Shown piece by piece: positions 33,586 to 45,274 of a stretch of DNA of 64,000 nt. Below the pieces are notes generated by a model that ran no database searches, had not been told where the DNA came from, and worked only from the letters and a program-made list of their open reading frames with translations. The stretch is from Larix kaempferi. Taxonomy: Eukaryota; Streptophyta; Pinopsida; Pinales; Pinaceae. The stretch's first letter is position 1. Every line of letters starts with the position of its first letter. The stretch lies in assembly GCA_027924585.1 (NCBI GenBank), contig BSBM01001719.1, positions 32,346,001 to 32,410,000 on the forward strand, in the 5' to 3' direction. The position numbers and the translations under genes were made by a program.

Positions 33586-34392
33586 ATGGAAACATCACCA
33601 AATGGAAGTGAGGCGCAGAGCTATATCAGGGATCGTGCGATAGAATTATTCGAAGAGATAAACACTTTTATAAAAGGCGAGCAGCAAACATTAGAATCTG
33701 ACACCGTAACAGAACCAAGTCGAAGTGAAGCTGATGAGGAGGGCTGCGACAGTGACCGCGTTCAGCAGCACTTGATTTCCAGCGTAGTCTTTAGGTCTAC
33801 GAGACATGAAAACGACGATAAATGGGAATTCGAGAATTTTCAAGAAAATATGGATATACGAGAGATAGATAAAATAGGATTGGCCGACAACGACAACGCG
33901 TCCGATCTTGGAATTTATAATGATCAGAGCGACCTGAAGATTGCAATGGCGGAAAACAAAAATATCCTTTTGCTGCGAGCTATATTTGACTGGAGCCGCC
34001 CGGACGCAAATGTGTGGAGCCAGCAAATCGTATGGAGTGGCAGTTTAGCAGATAGCCAACGGTTGGTCGAGCTCATGGAGGCTGACTCCCCTTCCATAGA
34101 AGTGAGAACCCAACATTTCGATCTTCATCCTCACCTCAGAGACCAATTTATTAGTCGACATGAGACTCATCCAATAGCTGCTGCTATCTCAGTTCTCGAC
34201 TCTTCGCCAACGGTTATTATTTCCGAAGAACAGGTCGATCAGGAATTGTTGTGTTCGATTTGTCACGATGCTTTTTCAATTGGGGAGCCTGTAAAACAAT
34301 TGCGCTGTACTCATTTCTATCATGAACAGTGCGTGTTTCAATGGTTTTACCTTAACCTTCAATGCCCGTTATGCAGACACGACTTTCCCTAG
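33586..34392 (+). CDS. RING-H2 finger protein, probable E3 ubiquitin ligase
   Basis: An intact 268-aa single-exon ORF. I choose the ATG at 33586; the open frame extends 48 bases upstream only through a TTG. Residues 1-160 are acidic and unrecognised. A conserved-looking region around 130-170 contains DWSRPDANVWSQQ. The C-terminus is a complete RING-H2: Cys223, Cys226, Cys241, His243, His246, Cys249, Cys260 and Cys263 (C-x2-C-x14-C-x-H-x2-H-x2-C-x10-C-x2-C), with Trp253 and the Pro of CPLC. Such domains recruit E2 enzymes and transfer ubiquitin; the substrate is unknown. I see no signal peptide or membrane segment. The gene is absent from the matching place in the second duplicate unit. It could be a retrocopy, since it has no introns, but no poly(A) tract is visible. 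Confidence 0.85.
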   Translation: METSPNGSEAQSYIRDRAIELFEEINTFIKGEQQTLESDTVTEPSRSEADEEGCDSDRVQQHLISSVVFRSTRHENDDKWEFENFQENMDIREIDKIGLADNDNASDLGIYNDQSDLKIAMAENKNILLLRAIFDWSRPDANVWSQQIVWSGSLADSQRLVELMEADSPSIEVRTQHFDLHPHLRDQFISRHETHPIAAAISVLDSSPTVIISEEQVDQELLCSICHDAFSIGEPVKQLRCTHFYHEQCVFQWFYLNLQCPLCRHDFP

Positions 34393-36625
34393 CTCTGGCG
34401 GAATGTTTCTCTAAACTTATATCGACTGCTTTTTGCAATTTTTCCGCACAACTTCTACTTGATACAGTGCCTATTTGAAAGTTCGTTACTTCTGGCCGGT
34501 TTGGTTTTAGTTGAACGGTAGCTCGATATGAAATTATAATTATAAATTTTTTTATTCTTAGTATTATAATATGTTACTTCGTATCTAAATTTGAATCGAT
34601 TTTGTAAGCGATTAGAAGAATCATTCAAGTCAGTTGGCTATTTGAGAAAAGATTTGTAGCCAGAGAATCATTCAAATGAACTAAATCAAAGTTAGAGAAT
34701 CATTTAAGTTAGTTCTCTATTTGAGAAAAGATGTGTGTGCCCCATAGTTATAATTGACCAATTTATACAACTAAATATATAATTGACCAATTCATACAAC
34801 TAAATGTATGTGAATTCATAAAATAAAAATGATGTCCATGAATAATAATCAAATAAGAAATAGAGAAATTTATAAGAATAATCTATTTATGAAATCTAAA
34901 ACAATCTTATTTCATCTCCTCTTGAGACTTTTAGAATATTATTTAAAAATTTATTACAACTAAATTAACTTAGTTTTGATTTTCCTTTGAGATTCCACTA
35001 ATTTGGGTTTTTGTTAATTTTGTCTTCATGCAACAATGTTGGCATTAATGATTTATATACATGAAAGATAGGCTTTCAATACATAACATTAGATATGATG
35101 AACTAATTATTTGCGGTTGTCATATCCACTCCTTGATCGACCTTCTTGTCAGTCATTCTTTAACGTTCTCGAAAGTTTTCAACTCCATTCCTGAATTTGG
35201 GTGTGCTTTATAGCACGAGTCAATCCTTCTATGGCATGATTTCTCTGTATAAAGTGTCATTGTTGTTGCACTTTTTCAATGCTTTTCCTTTGATTCATGA
35301 TTAAGGATCAATTTTGCAAATGATGTCTTAGAGTCTCCTTGTTATTTTTCCATGAAATCTTCGTACTTTACCTTCTGGACTTAAGCTTCCCTCAAATGAA
35401 CATGATCCATTATTACTTTTATTTATCTTATTCTAAAATCTAAAATTTTAATGTAATGACAAAACCAGTTAAAAAACAAATAATATGTATCTTGTTCTAA
35501 AACCTAAAATTTTAATTTAATAACAAAACTCATTAAGAAAAAAATAATATTAATTTAAATCTAATTGAAAATAAATAACATAAAAATTCAGTAAACTAAT
35601 CCTAAATGTAACTCTTAGGCTAGCCACTTGAAATTTTACTAAAGGAAAAAATTATTAAAATAAAGTAATTAAAATAAAAATATAAAAAATAAAAAAATAA
35701 AATAAATGATAAAATAAATACTACCCTAGTCTAAGTCTAAGTCTAAGCTCACCTACCTTTTAAACAACGTAGTATTCTCCTCACCTTTACTAGTACCCCC
35801 ATTTCAAGTCAATTCTACGTGAGTCTTATATAATGCAAATCTTTTAAAAAAAAACTTTTTAAATGCCTTATGGCACCCCTATTACTAAAAAATGTTTAAA
35901 CCCTTTGTTCATAAACAAACTTGCACGCTTGCTTTAGTTTTAAATCAAACGTGCCATATGTTCTTTGTTGAGAAGAGTAATCAACATGGGGAAGACAACT
36001 CTATCCTACGTAAAAGAAAATAATTTAAAGTGTGAGATCACTCCTTGACTCGCGAAAGGAGGTTGCCAATTTTTTATTTTTTTACAAACTTCAAGGTTTC
36101 GTGTACTCCAGCTTATCTATTTCTATGCAACATTAAAGAAGAAAAATGCAGTTAGATGCCACTGCTTGAAATAGTCTCTCGTGTCACCAAGCTATGCAAA
36201 ATTTTAAAGAGAATATTGATGGCTTCGCTGCCATGTAAGAAATGTGTGAACTTAGGGATGAAATCACCATAGGTTGACTCCCCTCATACTCACTATTTGA
36301 CACCCATATAGATGGAATTATTTTCTCAATGAATCTTGAAGAACAAGTACTGGTTTCTACTGGATCAAATTTATCAAACCGCCCCTCTTGAATAAGTGTA
36401 ATCCGTTCAATTGAGGTGTTACCATATACCAATAACCACCCCCATTGTCAAATATCATCAAATCTATTGTTACACAAGGATTCATAATTATAATTTCACC
36501 AAAAGATCGTCGAGGTTTGAAGTTCAAATACGGAGGTTGAACCCATGTAAACTTACGAAATTCCATTGACATTGCAGGGTAAAATCAAATCTCATCAGCT
36601 TTAACTCATCAATTTTGTATTGTCT
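34393..36625. other. AT-rich intergenic region
   Basis: No supported gene. It contains A-rich low complexity (35640-35715). A segment at about 34800-34908 matches 58430-58528 in the second unit. From 34909 to 36625 no counterpart exists there: the second unit has only about 8 bases, so an insertion here or a deletion there of 1.7 kb has occurred. Confidence 0.6.
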
Positions 36626-37351
36626 GACTTGTTTTGAAAAAAAAAAATTTGATGAGAATGTGATGGACAGTTTCAACAAAGTTCTATAAGTGGGGCCACA
36701 CCTTTTCGATCATGTTTCTTGAGTTGAGTTGGCCATTGGCATGTTTCGATACAACTTTGGTCAAAACCCAATAAATATTCTTGGGGTATGGGAGTTTGCA
36801 CCATCCTTTGGAGGTATAGGATCTTAGAAGGTAGAGTATGCATGTGTTAACAATCAAGACCAATAGGAATAGTGGCAGTGTGAGCATGAATCTGATTGCA
36901 TGAGCGAGGTCATTCTTTTCACTATAAAATCTCTTACATTGTCATCAGAGTCATCTTGTTAAACATGCTGTTATGCTTTGCTAAAAATGTACAGACTTTC
37001 CTTTAACGATAAGATCAAATTCACCTTGGAAGTGGTGAATATTACATTGCGCGTCTCCGGTTTTCAAATTGATTCAGGTTGTACATTAAGGTTTACTGCA
37101 CAGACTCACTTTCTCACCAATCAAATGTGGTATGATTCCAAGCATTTGGTCGGTCGGTTTCAGTGTGATTGCCTGAGTTTTCCCAACATCTTTGATGAAA
37201 TACACTGAGTTCCATCGACCGTTTCAGAGCTATTTTCTGACTTCACTAAACAATTTCGGGAAGTTTGGTTGAGTTTGGACGATATGTCGCTGAAATTTCT
37301 TGTGTTTTGGTCAAAGTTTCAGAAAGTTCTTAAGTTTTCAGAGACCCGTTT
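36626..37351. repeat. Duplicated spacer, unit 1
   Basis: Closely matches 58536-59505 in the second unit, which has an extra 320 bases (58646-58965). It ends at a common CAGAGACCCGTTT segment just upstream of LINE B and LINE D. Confidence 0.85.
36978..37208 (+). pseudogene. Short ORF of unknown origin, duplicated
   Basis: A 76-aa open stretch with SGFQIDSGCTLRF and NQMWYDSKHLVGRF. It is repeated at 59176-59406 with the same length and a stop at the same codon (TGA here, TAA there). Coding-like sequence continues past the stop (VSELFSDF). Differences between the copies are mostly amino-acid changing, so I see no sign of selection. I do not recognise the family. Confidence 0.35.
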
Positions 37352-37596
37352 TAATGGGATTTATTAAGTTTTCCGCGACGGGGAAATTTGCATGGTCGAA
37401 TTTTATTTTTATTTCCTTTTAAGACTAGCTTATTATACATATAAAATATAATATATATGTACAACGTATAACATATAGAAGATATGATATATATATAACG
37501 TATAACGTATTACATTGCTTGTATCCTTCTTATTTTATTTTCTTTAGGTTCGATTGGTTGGATTTTTTCAAGACAAACAAGGTGCACATATTTAAG

Positions 37597-37597
<1 letters not shown>

Positions 37598-37641
<44 letters not shown>
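37598..37641. repeat. (AT)22 microsatellite
   Basis: Uninterrupted AT dinucleotides just before LINE B. The second unit lacks this and about 290 bases around it (37352-37645). Confidence 0.95.
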
Positions 37642-37644
<3 letters not shown>

Positions 37645-37831
37645 ATATATAAGGGGGTGGAATGGAGCTCTCAAAGGGGTGTGCGAGACAACTACGGGGA
37701 GCGAGGTTGGCAGGTGAACCTTTATAATTTCTCGGAGTTATCATTATGGATAGTGTTGGGTGGACCATACCTCTCAATAATCCTACAAAAAAGTTAGTTA
37801 CTCCCCTTGCATCTAGAACGTTTAGGAATAG

Positions 37832-39130
37832 GTGAAGTCCGGCTCGTACAATGGAAGTATGCAGGTTGACGAGGTTGATAACGAGCCAGAACCAGAGGTG
37901 CAGACACATCCCATTTTCTGTACTGATGAGGAGGTCATTTTGATGGTTTTGATGATGCCATGGACGGAGGAAGCACGCTCCAGTGATCCACCCGTAACAA
38001 GCAATCAAAGCAGACGCGAGCAAGCAGTACAGGGTGACATTGGTACAATTAATAACGTAAATGTGAGGAAGGCCTACAGATGTATCAAACCAAAGAGGGA
38101 GGACCATAAAAAAACAATAGGAAAAGATATTAAGCTCGAAGAAATCCCGAACTACCTGTCAAGAGCACTAATAGGGAGGTTCTGTGGTAAAGTGATGAGC
38201 AAAGAAGCTCTCCAAAACTAGATAGAAGACAATTGGAAATATTTCTTGGGATTCCTACCGGATTTTCATGTACTGCCAAGATGTTGGTTCCCGATAAAAT
38301 TGAGAAACAAAGATGATGTCCCGAAAATGCTAGCTCATGACTGGAGATGGGGTCCCTCAGGGTTTATTCTGCAAAAATGGAAAGTAGAATTTAACGCCAT
38401 GAGAGAGCCCCACAACCTGCAACAGGTCTGGGTAAAATTACCGGGTCTCCCCATGGTATTTTGGCAGGAACCATTACTGTTGGAAGTTGGAAATAAGTTG
38501 GGGAGCTTCATGCCCCTAGAGCAAGACTAGGAAACAAATATAGATCGCAAATGCCTCAAAATGCTGGTAGAATTAAATCTCAGGGAAGGTCTACTTGAAG
38601 ACATAAAAATTAAGCTTTTTGGGAGTTTTCGGGTACAAAGACTAGACTACTGGAAACTTCTATTTCACTATTTCAATTGTAAAAGAGTGGGCCATCTACA
38701 TAAAGAGTACACTATACAAAAGGAGGTTACCTGAACAAGAAAAGTTTGGATTAGTCAAGAATGAACCTCACCCAGGGTAGAAGAAAATATCAAACAAAGT
38801 CAGGAGGAAGCAACTGTAATTCCATGTAAAGACAAAAACCCATTATCGACAGAAATTTCTTCAAAAGGAGAAGAATTGGCAAAGGAGGAAGTCCTTCATG
38901 CTATAATGCCACATCATGAGTATGAGAGAGCAGAAAAAGGATGTTCAAGTGACCTAATAGGACTTAGGACGCAAGACGATGGGAGCCTCCAACATGCAAC
39001 ACAAGGTACTCACCAGGCCTTAAACAAGTCTTTAATTTCCAATCAACTTGTCTTTCAATTTTCAGAGAAAGGTGATATAGACTCCTCCGTTGATATGATA
39101 GAAATGTCAGTCAAAGGAGAGCTTGTATGA
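37832..39130 (+). pseudogene. LINE B ORF1, RNA-binding protein (broken)
   Basis: Encodes a DUF4283-type N-terminal domain (EIPNYLSRALIGRFCGKV, then WFPIKLRNKDDV and LQQVWVKLPGLPMVFW). A degenerate CCHC knuckle follows (FNCKRVGHLHKE; the last Cys is lost, while LINE D keeps KECT). The tail is charged. ORF1 proteins of plant L1s coat element RNA. Stops at 38219-38221, 38528-38530 and 38732-38734 break it. Confidence 0.85.
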
Positions 39131-39275
39131 GCTTAGATAAAAAAAACCTCTTATGGAAACCTCAACTAGGGGTTCAGCTCTCAACACTATTGTAAAACAA
39201 AAGGCTGGAAGGAAATCCTTTTTATCCAAAGCTCAAAAACAAGCTTCTTTAGACATCATCCTTAGGGTTAATAAA

Positions 39276-40052
39276 ATGATCGTCCTCTCATTCAATGCAA
39301 GGGGGTTAGGGGGAACCTCCAAAACAAATGCCCTCAAAATCCTGGTGACTCTGGCTAAACCATCAGTCCTAATGATATGAGAAACTATGATGGAAGGAAG
39401 CAAAGCAGAGGAAATTTTATCTGGTTTTTTAAGATATTGGAAGATGAAATCAATAGATGTTGTTGGGCATTCAATAGTATTAGTCACATCTTGGAGAAAA
39501 GGAATGGATTTGATATCATCGACCTCCTTTAACTTGATATTAGAGATAAAGTTGAAGGATAATGAAATGGGCATCACTTTCTCCATCTTAAATGTGTATG
39601 GACCCTTTTATGATAGAAAGACTTTCTAGGAGGAGCTGGGAAATACAGGAATACTCAAACACCCAAATGTAATCGTAGGAGGGGATCTAAACCTCACTTT
39701 CTGTTCCAATGAGGTATGGGGAAAGAACGCCAGACCTGATTCTTTGAGTTCATATTTTATCAATTTGTTCAAAAAAAATGGTTCTATATACGTACAACCA
39801 ACGAAAGTGGAACCTACTTGGAGGAATAAAAGAGGAGGGGAGCAAGCGATATCAAACATATTGGATCGGTTTATGATCACAGAGGGGTTAATAGATGGAC
39901 GACTAATTTTCCAATCCTCAAACGAAGAAGGAGGTCACTTAGATCACAGACCAATCCTCTTATTAGTACAAACTCCGGAGAAAAAGCCTCCATCTCCTTT
40001 CAAGTTTAACCCTATGTGGCTTGAAAAAAAAGAGTATAATCTAAGGTCCTAG
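39276..40052 (+). pseudogene. LINE B ORF2, apurinic-type endonuclease domain (broken)
   Basis: The probable ORF2 start is the ATG at 39276 (MIVLSFNARGLGG). This domain nicks target DNA to prime reverse transcription. Motifs: SFNARGLGG (Asn), ETMMEG (Glu, right after a TGA at 39378-39380), NVIVGGDLNL (Asp, Asn) and LDHRPILL (Asp-His). Stops also lie at 39627-39629 and at 40050-40052, the latter shared with LINE D. Confidence 0.9.
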
Positions 40053-42030
40053 ATGCCTAGATCCCCTTACACTCTACTTTTAATTCTTCATATATGCAAC
40101 AATTTGTTGACAACCTAGTGCAATCCAAGGTGTCTAAGCAATGGGAAAAGAAGCATAAGAAGGCCGACCAAGAAGAATTAAGAGGAGTAGAATCCAAAAT
40201 TAAGGAGATCTACTCTTCTCTAACGAATGGTACTTTCTCTGAAGAAGAGATGGTGACTGTAAGGAAACTAGAATGCAAACGAGATACATTGTTGGCTAAG
40301 GAAGAACATGTATGGAGATTAAAAAGTAGGGCTATTTGGATCACGGAAGGAGATAACAACACCAAATTCTTCCACAATTATGCCAGTCATCGAATAAATA
40401 TAAGCACTATCTCAGAAATTAAAAATGAGGAGGGGTCTTTGGTTAGTACCTTTCAAGATAAAGCAAATGTTGTTGTAAAACATTTCGACACCTTGTTCAC
40501 AGAACCTCCTGGTTGCCCGATTTCGGAAATCCTAGAGGTTTTAAGGTTGTTCCCTAAGATAATCAATGAAGAGATGAGTAAGGCATTAAAGGAAGATATA
40601 ATGAAAGAGGAGTTAAGTCAAATCATCTATTCTTTCCATAAAGGAAAGAGCGCTGGACCTGATGGCTTCAACATAGAATTCTCTTTCGTATTCTATGAAA
40701 ATGTCAAGGAAGATATCCTAAAAGTGGTACAATAATCGCAGAGGTCAGGGAAAGTGCTAGTCTCCTTCAAATCCACCTTCATAACCTTGATCCCTAAGAA
40801 ACAGAAGAACATCTCCTTTGATGATTATTGACCAATTGCGTGTTGCAATATGATTTACAAGATAATTGCAAAATTAATTGCTCAGAGATTAAAACCTATA
40901 CTAAGTGAGATTTTCATGGAGGAGCAATTTGGTTTCTTGTTTAATAGGAAGATCCATGATGTTGTCTCTCTTACACAGGAAGCTTTTCATTCTATAAAAA
41001 AAGAGAAGCAGAAGGCCTTTGCTTTGAAATTAGACCTATCTAAGGATTATGATAGAGTAAGTTGGACATTCTTGCGTCTACTACTTATTCAGATTGGAAT
41101 GCCACTAGAAGTCACTTATTGGATAATGGGGTGCATCCAATCCACTTCCTATACAGTGCTAATCAATGGATCCCTTTCATCTTTTTTCAGAACTACAAGA
41201 GGATTTCGAAAAGGGTTCCCTCTCTCCCCATTCCTCTTTATTTTAGTAGCAGATCCACTGAGTAGATTGATTCATGATGCTAAGAGAATTACAAAAACAG
41301 AAGGGGTGAAAGTTTCAAGCACAGAGGAATTAAATCACACTCTATTCATTGACGATGTCCTTATCTTTGGGAATGGAAACATTCTGAACTTAAAAACCTT
41401 TGATTCAATCTTGACTCTTTATCAGAAGGCCTTAGGAATGAGGATAAATACCGAAAAATATGTCTTGGTGAATATTGAACTCTCAGAGGAGACTTTAAAC
41501 ACATCAAAGGTGATCCTATCCTTCCCAATGATCGTTATGAATGAAGGAGTTAAATATCTTGGGTTCTATCTGAAGCCTAACTGTTATTCCTTCCAGGACT
41601 GGCTTTGGCTCTATGAAAAAGTAGAAAAACGCATCTCCTTATGGATGAATAGATTTTTATCAAGGGGAGGGAGATTGGTTCTTCTGAAAGCAATGCTTCA
41701 AAGTATACCTGTATACTGGGCATCCATAGCATACATCCCAAAAGGAATACTCGTAAAAATAAGGAAAACGAGCTTTTCCTTTTTGTGGACGGCAAGCAAG
41801 CAAGCTGATGGTATTCCTTTAGTCCAATGGAAGACACTATCTCAACCCAAGAAGCAGGGGGGTTGGGGAATAAAGAATTTGCATTTATTTAATAGAGCCC
41901 TGGCTGCCAAGACTTTATGGAGAATCACCCAAAGACCAAACTCCCTGTGGGGAAATTTTATTAGATCTAAGTATTGTAATAACTCCCCAATTGATGAATG
42001 GTTTCCCAGTCCATCAAAACTATTTCAAAA
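40053..42030 (+). pseudogene. LINE B ORF2, linker and reverse transcriptase (broken)
   Basis: A frameshift near 40055 moves coding to another frame. The linker ORF (40094-40735) contains SRAIWITEGDNNTKFFHNYA and ends in KGKSAGPDGFN. After a shared stop (40733-40735) and a shared TGA at 40829-40831, the RT continues to 42106. RT motifs are LKLDLSKDYDRVSW, RGFRKGFPLSPFLFILVADP and the catalytic HTLFIDDVLIFGNG. The thumb-like region has GVKYLGFYLKPN. Frame changes again near 42020. Confidence 0.9.
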
Positions 42031-42750
42031 ATGGATCAGTAGGATGGAAAGTGATGGTACTGGCTTTCCCTATAATCGGCAATTGGACAGCATGGCATAT
42101 TGGTGATGGAAGGAAAGTTAGGATAGGTGAGGACCCATGGACGGGAGCAGGAGAAGAGTTCAGAATTACATCTGATTTGAAGGAAAAAATAAGATCCCAA
42201 CAGATATTTGTCCTGGACGATGCTCAATTACAACAACCTTAATTAAGAGGAAGAAACAACTGGAAATATCCCCAAGACATAACCTTAACTAGAGATTTAG
42301 CAGAAGAAAAGAATAGTTATGTTAATAATTTGGTGACCAATTTCATTCACCTGAAAGAAGGTGAGGACGACAAATTGGTATGGACAAAAAACAGAGTAAA
42401 TGGAGAATTTGAAGCTAAAATTGGTTATGATTCAGTTTGTCAAGAATCTTTTGTAGGGGAGATAAAGTGGTGGTGGAAATTTTTATGGAAATTACATAGT
42501 CCCTTGAACACAATTTTAACTCTTTGGTTAACATTAAACAATAAACTGTTAACATGGGAGAACCTAAAGAAGAGAGGTCTCCATGGACCAAGCATATGTG
42601 TCTTATGCAATTCAAACGAGGATACATCTTCTCACTTATTTAGCTTGTGTCCATTCGTAGGCGAGGTATGGGACAAAGTCTCCTTCAAAATGGTTAATGC
42701 AAGGATTGCGCCAAGAGAAGCATCACTGGATCAATGTGATCATAACTAGT
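42031..42750 (+). pseudogene. LINE B ORF2, post-RT region with zf-RVT
   Basis: Coding continues in the new frame through AFPIIGNWTAWHIGDGRKVR and then the zinc region WENLKKRGLHGP, CVLCNSNEDTSSHLFSLCPF. The Cys/Cys/His/Cys pattern is complete. Stops lie at 42239-42241 and near 42748. Confidence 0.85.
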
Positions 42751-42906
42751 GGAAATCAGAAGTGGTACGTAATTTCGATGCATTCCCCGTCCTCTTTGTT
42801 TACACAATATGGGAAGCTCGTAATCAAGTAATTTTAAAAAATAGATGGATCTCAACAGACTATATTTCTGTCACCCTATGGTAGAAAGTAGAGGAACACA
42901 AGACAA

Positions 42907-43420
42907 TTGGTAAAGACAAGAAAAAAGGAAATCATTCCCCCAATCATAAACAAAAGTGAGCCGTGGGATTTCTTCGATGGTGCAAGTCAAGGTACCCCTC
43001 CACTAGGAGGTGGAGGAGGCATATTACACTTATCTAATGACTACAAGATATGCATTAAATATGCTCCAGGAAGAGAAACCAATAGCAAGGCTGACTTAAC
43101 AGCTCTTTGGGTGGTACTCAGAATTGCCCAAAAGAAAAATGTGAAGAGAATTCAACTGTTTGGGGATTCTAAGATGGTCATTGATTGGGCTATTGGTAAA
43201 ACACATATACACACCCCTAAGTTAAAACATCTCCCAAATGAGATACAACATGTGCTAGGGTTTTTTGAATCGGTTTCCTTCAAACATATCTACAGATAAA
43301 TTAATGCGGAAGCAGACTTGTTATCTAAATTAGCTTTGGCAATTTATCTAGGCATAACTGAAGTAGAGGAATTCAACAGAGATCAAATTCTGAACCACTT
43401 CACCACTCAGGAATGAGACC
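42907..43420 (+). pseudogene. LINE B ORF2, RNase H domain
   Basis: Third frame, open 42907-43299 with residues beyond a stop. Catalytic residues: Asp in DFFDGASQG; Asp instead of the usual Glu in NSKADLTAL; Asp in FGDSKMVI; Asp in AEADLLSKLAL (after TAA at 43297-43299). The Glu-to-Asp change would impair metal binding. Confidence 0.85.
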
Positions 43421-43743
43421 CCAGGTATATACCGAACAATGCAGATGACTGGATTATTAAGTTGTGGGTTATTTTTTAAAGAGCGCAACGCTTTTACAAA
43501 CAGTTTATATATAGAGTTGTTTCAAGAGTCAAGTGGAAATGAGACAGCTTCCAGCCCTAAATGCAAGAATCGACTCCGAGAGCTTGAAGAACAGAGGACA
43601 TAACTTACATGATCAAGCTGATATTTCTTACTATGTAAAAGAATTGTAATGTAATGCTCATGAAATTTTGATATGCAAACAAATTGTCGGATGTAATGTA
43701 ATGCTCATGAATTTTAATGTAAATCCTTAAAGGACATTTCATG

Positions 43744-43794
43744 ATCACTCTTTATTAGAGTGATAGCTATTTTCCATTTGGAATATATATATAT
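43744..43794 (+). other. LINE B 3'-terminal stem-loop and (TA)n tail
   Basis: ATCACTCT (43744-43751) pairs with AGAGTGAT (43757-43764), an 8-bp stem with a 5-base loop. The (TA)n tail lies at 43783-43794. Same structure as in LINE A and LINE C. Confidence 0.75.
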
Positions 43795-44082
43795 CAAAAT
43801 TAATACACAACAGGGATTGGGATGTGCCCTTCCCCAACTAGCTTGTATTTATAGAGAACAAAGCATATTGTATTTCCATTGGAAAACTAGTAATCCGCCT
43901 CAAGCATTAGACACATTATTAAATACTTAAACAATGCATGGAAGAAGGTTGTGCCCTCTTCTAACTTAAGATGTAGCATTTAATAAACAAACAAATGCCT
44001 AGAAGAAGAGATATCAATTTAAACAAAAGCATAATGCTCCAAAAGGGAAAACTCCCTTCAACGAAACTTGCATACATTGAGA

Positions 44083-44084
<2 letters not shown>

Positions 44085-44124
<40 letters not shown>
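44085..44124. repeat. (AT)20 microsatellite
   Basis: Pure AT dinucleotides followed by A-rich (TAAAAA) repeats. ORFs on both strands through it are artefacts. Confidence 0.95.
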
Positions 44125-44130
<6 letters not shown>

Positions 44131-44675
44131 TAAAAATAAAAATAAAAAACCTTGAGGAAAGGTTAAGACCTCTCCCATTATCCTATAGGGACGACCATCT
44201 ACAACAATGAGGGTAAATATATATGAATAAATATCTGAGGAATGACTACGCTGTCCTTTTGGGGAGACGCCCTTCAAAAATACATACATGACATGCAACC
44301 TACATTAAATTAAAAATAAAGAATATGTTTAACATATTTAGCTTGAGAGCCCTCCCTCTGGAAGTAATGCACTTCCCAAATGTGCAACATCAATAATATG
44401 TAAATATTTAAAAGAATAACAAATGATAGGAAAGGAAGTGAATGGGATTGGATCTCTAGAGATCCCTTCATGCATGCTTGCAAAAACATTAAAATAAACC
44501 TAAAGTAATATGCATAAAAAATTAATCAAGGGCATGTGCTCTCCCTTTGGAGGTGAAACCCTCTTCCCACACAACATACAATAGTTAAAATAAAACAACA
44601 ATAAAATGTGTGGGATCATAAAAGGGGCAACGCCCTCTTCTAGAGGGATGCTCTTCCCAACTTTACAAACAACAC

Positions 44676-44679
<4 letters not shown>

Positions 44680-44769
<90 letters not shown>

Positions 44770-45030
44770 CAATGCATTCATCCAATGCTTAAGAGTCTTT
44801 GTAAAATCAATATGGAAAACAAAAAACACTATGGGAGGGGCCAGTCCTTGGTTGTGCCCTCTCTCTCTCGCTCTCTCTCTCTCTGTATATATATATATAT
44901 ATACACATACAGAGAGAGAGAGAGAGAGAGAGCAATGCATTCATCCAATGCTTAAGAGTCTTTGTAAAATCAATATGGAAAACAAAAAACACTATGGGAG
45001 GGGCCAGTCCTTGGCTGTGCCCTCACTCCC
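44680..45030. repeat. Two tandem palindromic (TC)n(TA)n(GA)n blocks
   Basis: The first block is TC (44680-44709), TA (44709-44742), GA (44742-44769). The second is CT (44859-44884), TA-rich (44885-44910), GA (44911-44932). Each is self-complementary. The 100 bases following each block are almost identical (44770 onward and 44933 onward), so a 163-bp unit has been duplicated in tandem. Confidence 0.9.
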
Positions 45031-45260
45031 ATACTCAGGATTGATAAAATCTATATTAAGTACAACAGTCAAGTGTAGAATTCCCAAGGGTTGTGCCTTT
45101 CACACAGCTTACAAGTTGAGAATTTCTATCTACTTATCTACTGCACACAATTGATTAACCAATGGATTCAATAAAATACCAAATATTGAATATATATATA
45201 TATATACATAGAGTTACAGATATGTAGAAAGGCCCAATAGCCATAGAGTTGGAACTTTCA

Positions 45261-45272
45261 GCTCTCATACCA
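45261..45272 (-). other. Primer-binding-site-like sequence
   Basis: The minus strand reads TGGTATGAGAGC, one base off the Met-tRNA site used by the Copia elements here. It is two bases from a TGTAATG LTR-like start at 45275. Confidence 0.5.
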
Positions 45273-45274
45273 CT

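Larger units (their letters stand above)
37650..43794 (+). mobile_element. LINE B, near full-length L1-type element (dead)
   Basis: ORF1 (DUF4283-like region and a zinc knuckle) is followed by ORF2 with endonuclease, RT, zf-RVT and RNase H, then a 3' stem-loop and (TA)n tail. It is 6.1 kb, a normal full length for plant L1. It has five stops in common with LINE D, plus frameshifts of its own, so it is inactive. The exact 5' end is uncertain: homology with LINE D and its flank is continuous through it, and I find no target duplication. Confidence 0.9.
43795..45260. repeat. Degenerate short-period repeat region
   Basis: No gene. A loose motif of the kind GGTTGTGCCCTCTTC or GGGCATGTGCTCTCCCTTTG returns about every 80-120 bases, between A-rich spacers with microsatellites. 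It may be the inside of a non-coding LTR element whose primer-site-like sequence is at 45261-45272 (inference). Confidence 0.5.

Noticed and set aside
36684-36887. Minus-strand ORF with a hydrophobic start resembling a P450 N-terminus
   Set aside because: The likeness is only a hydrophobic stretch plus a Pro-containing segment. The second unit does not keep the frame and no P450 motifs follow.
44014-45154. ORFs rich in YIYI/SLSL/RERE
   Set aside because: Translations of TA, TC and GA microsatellites.
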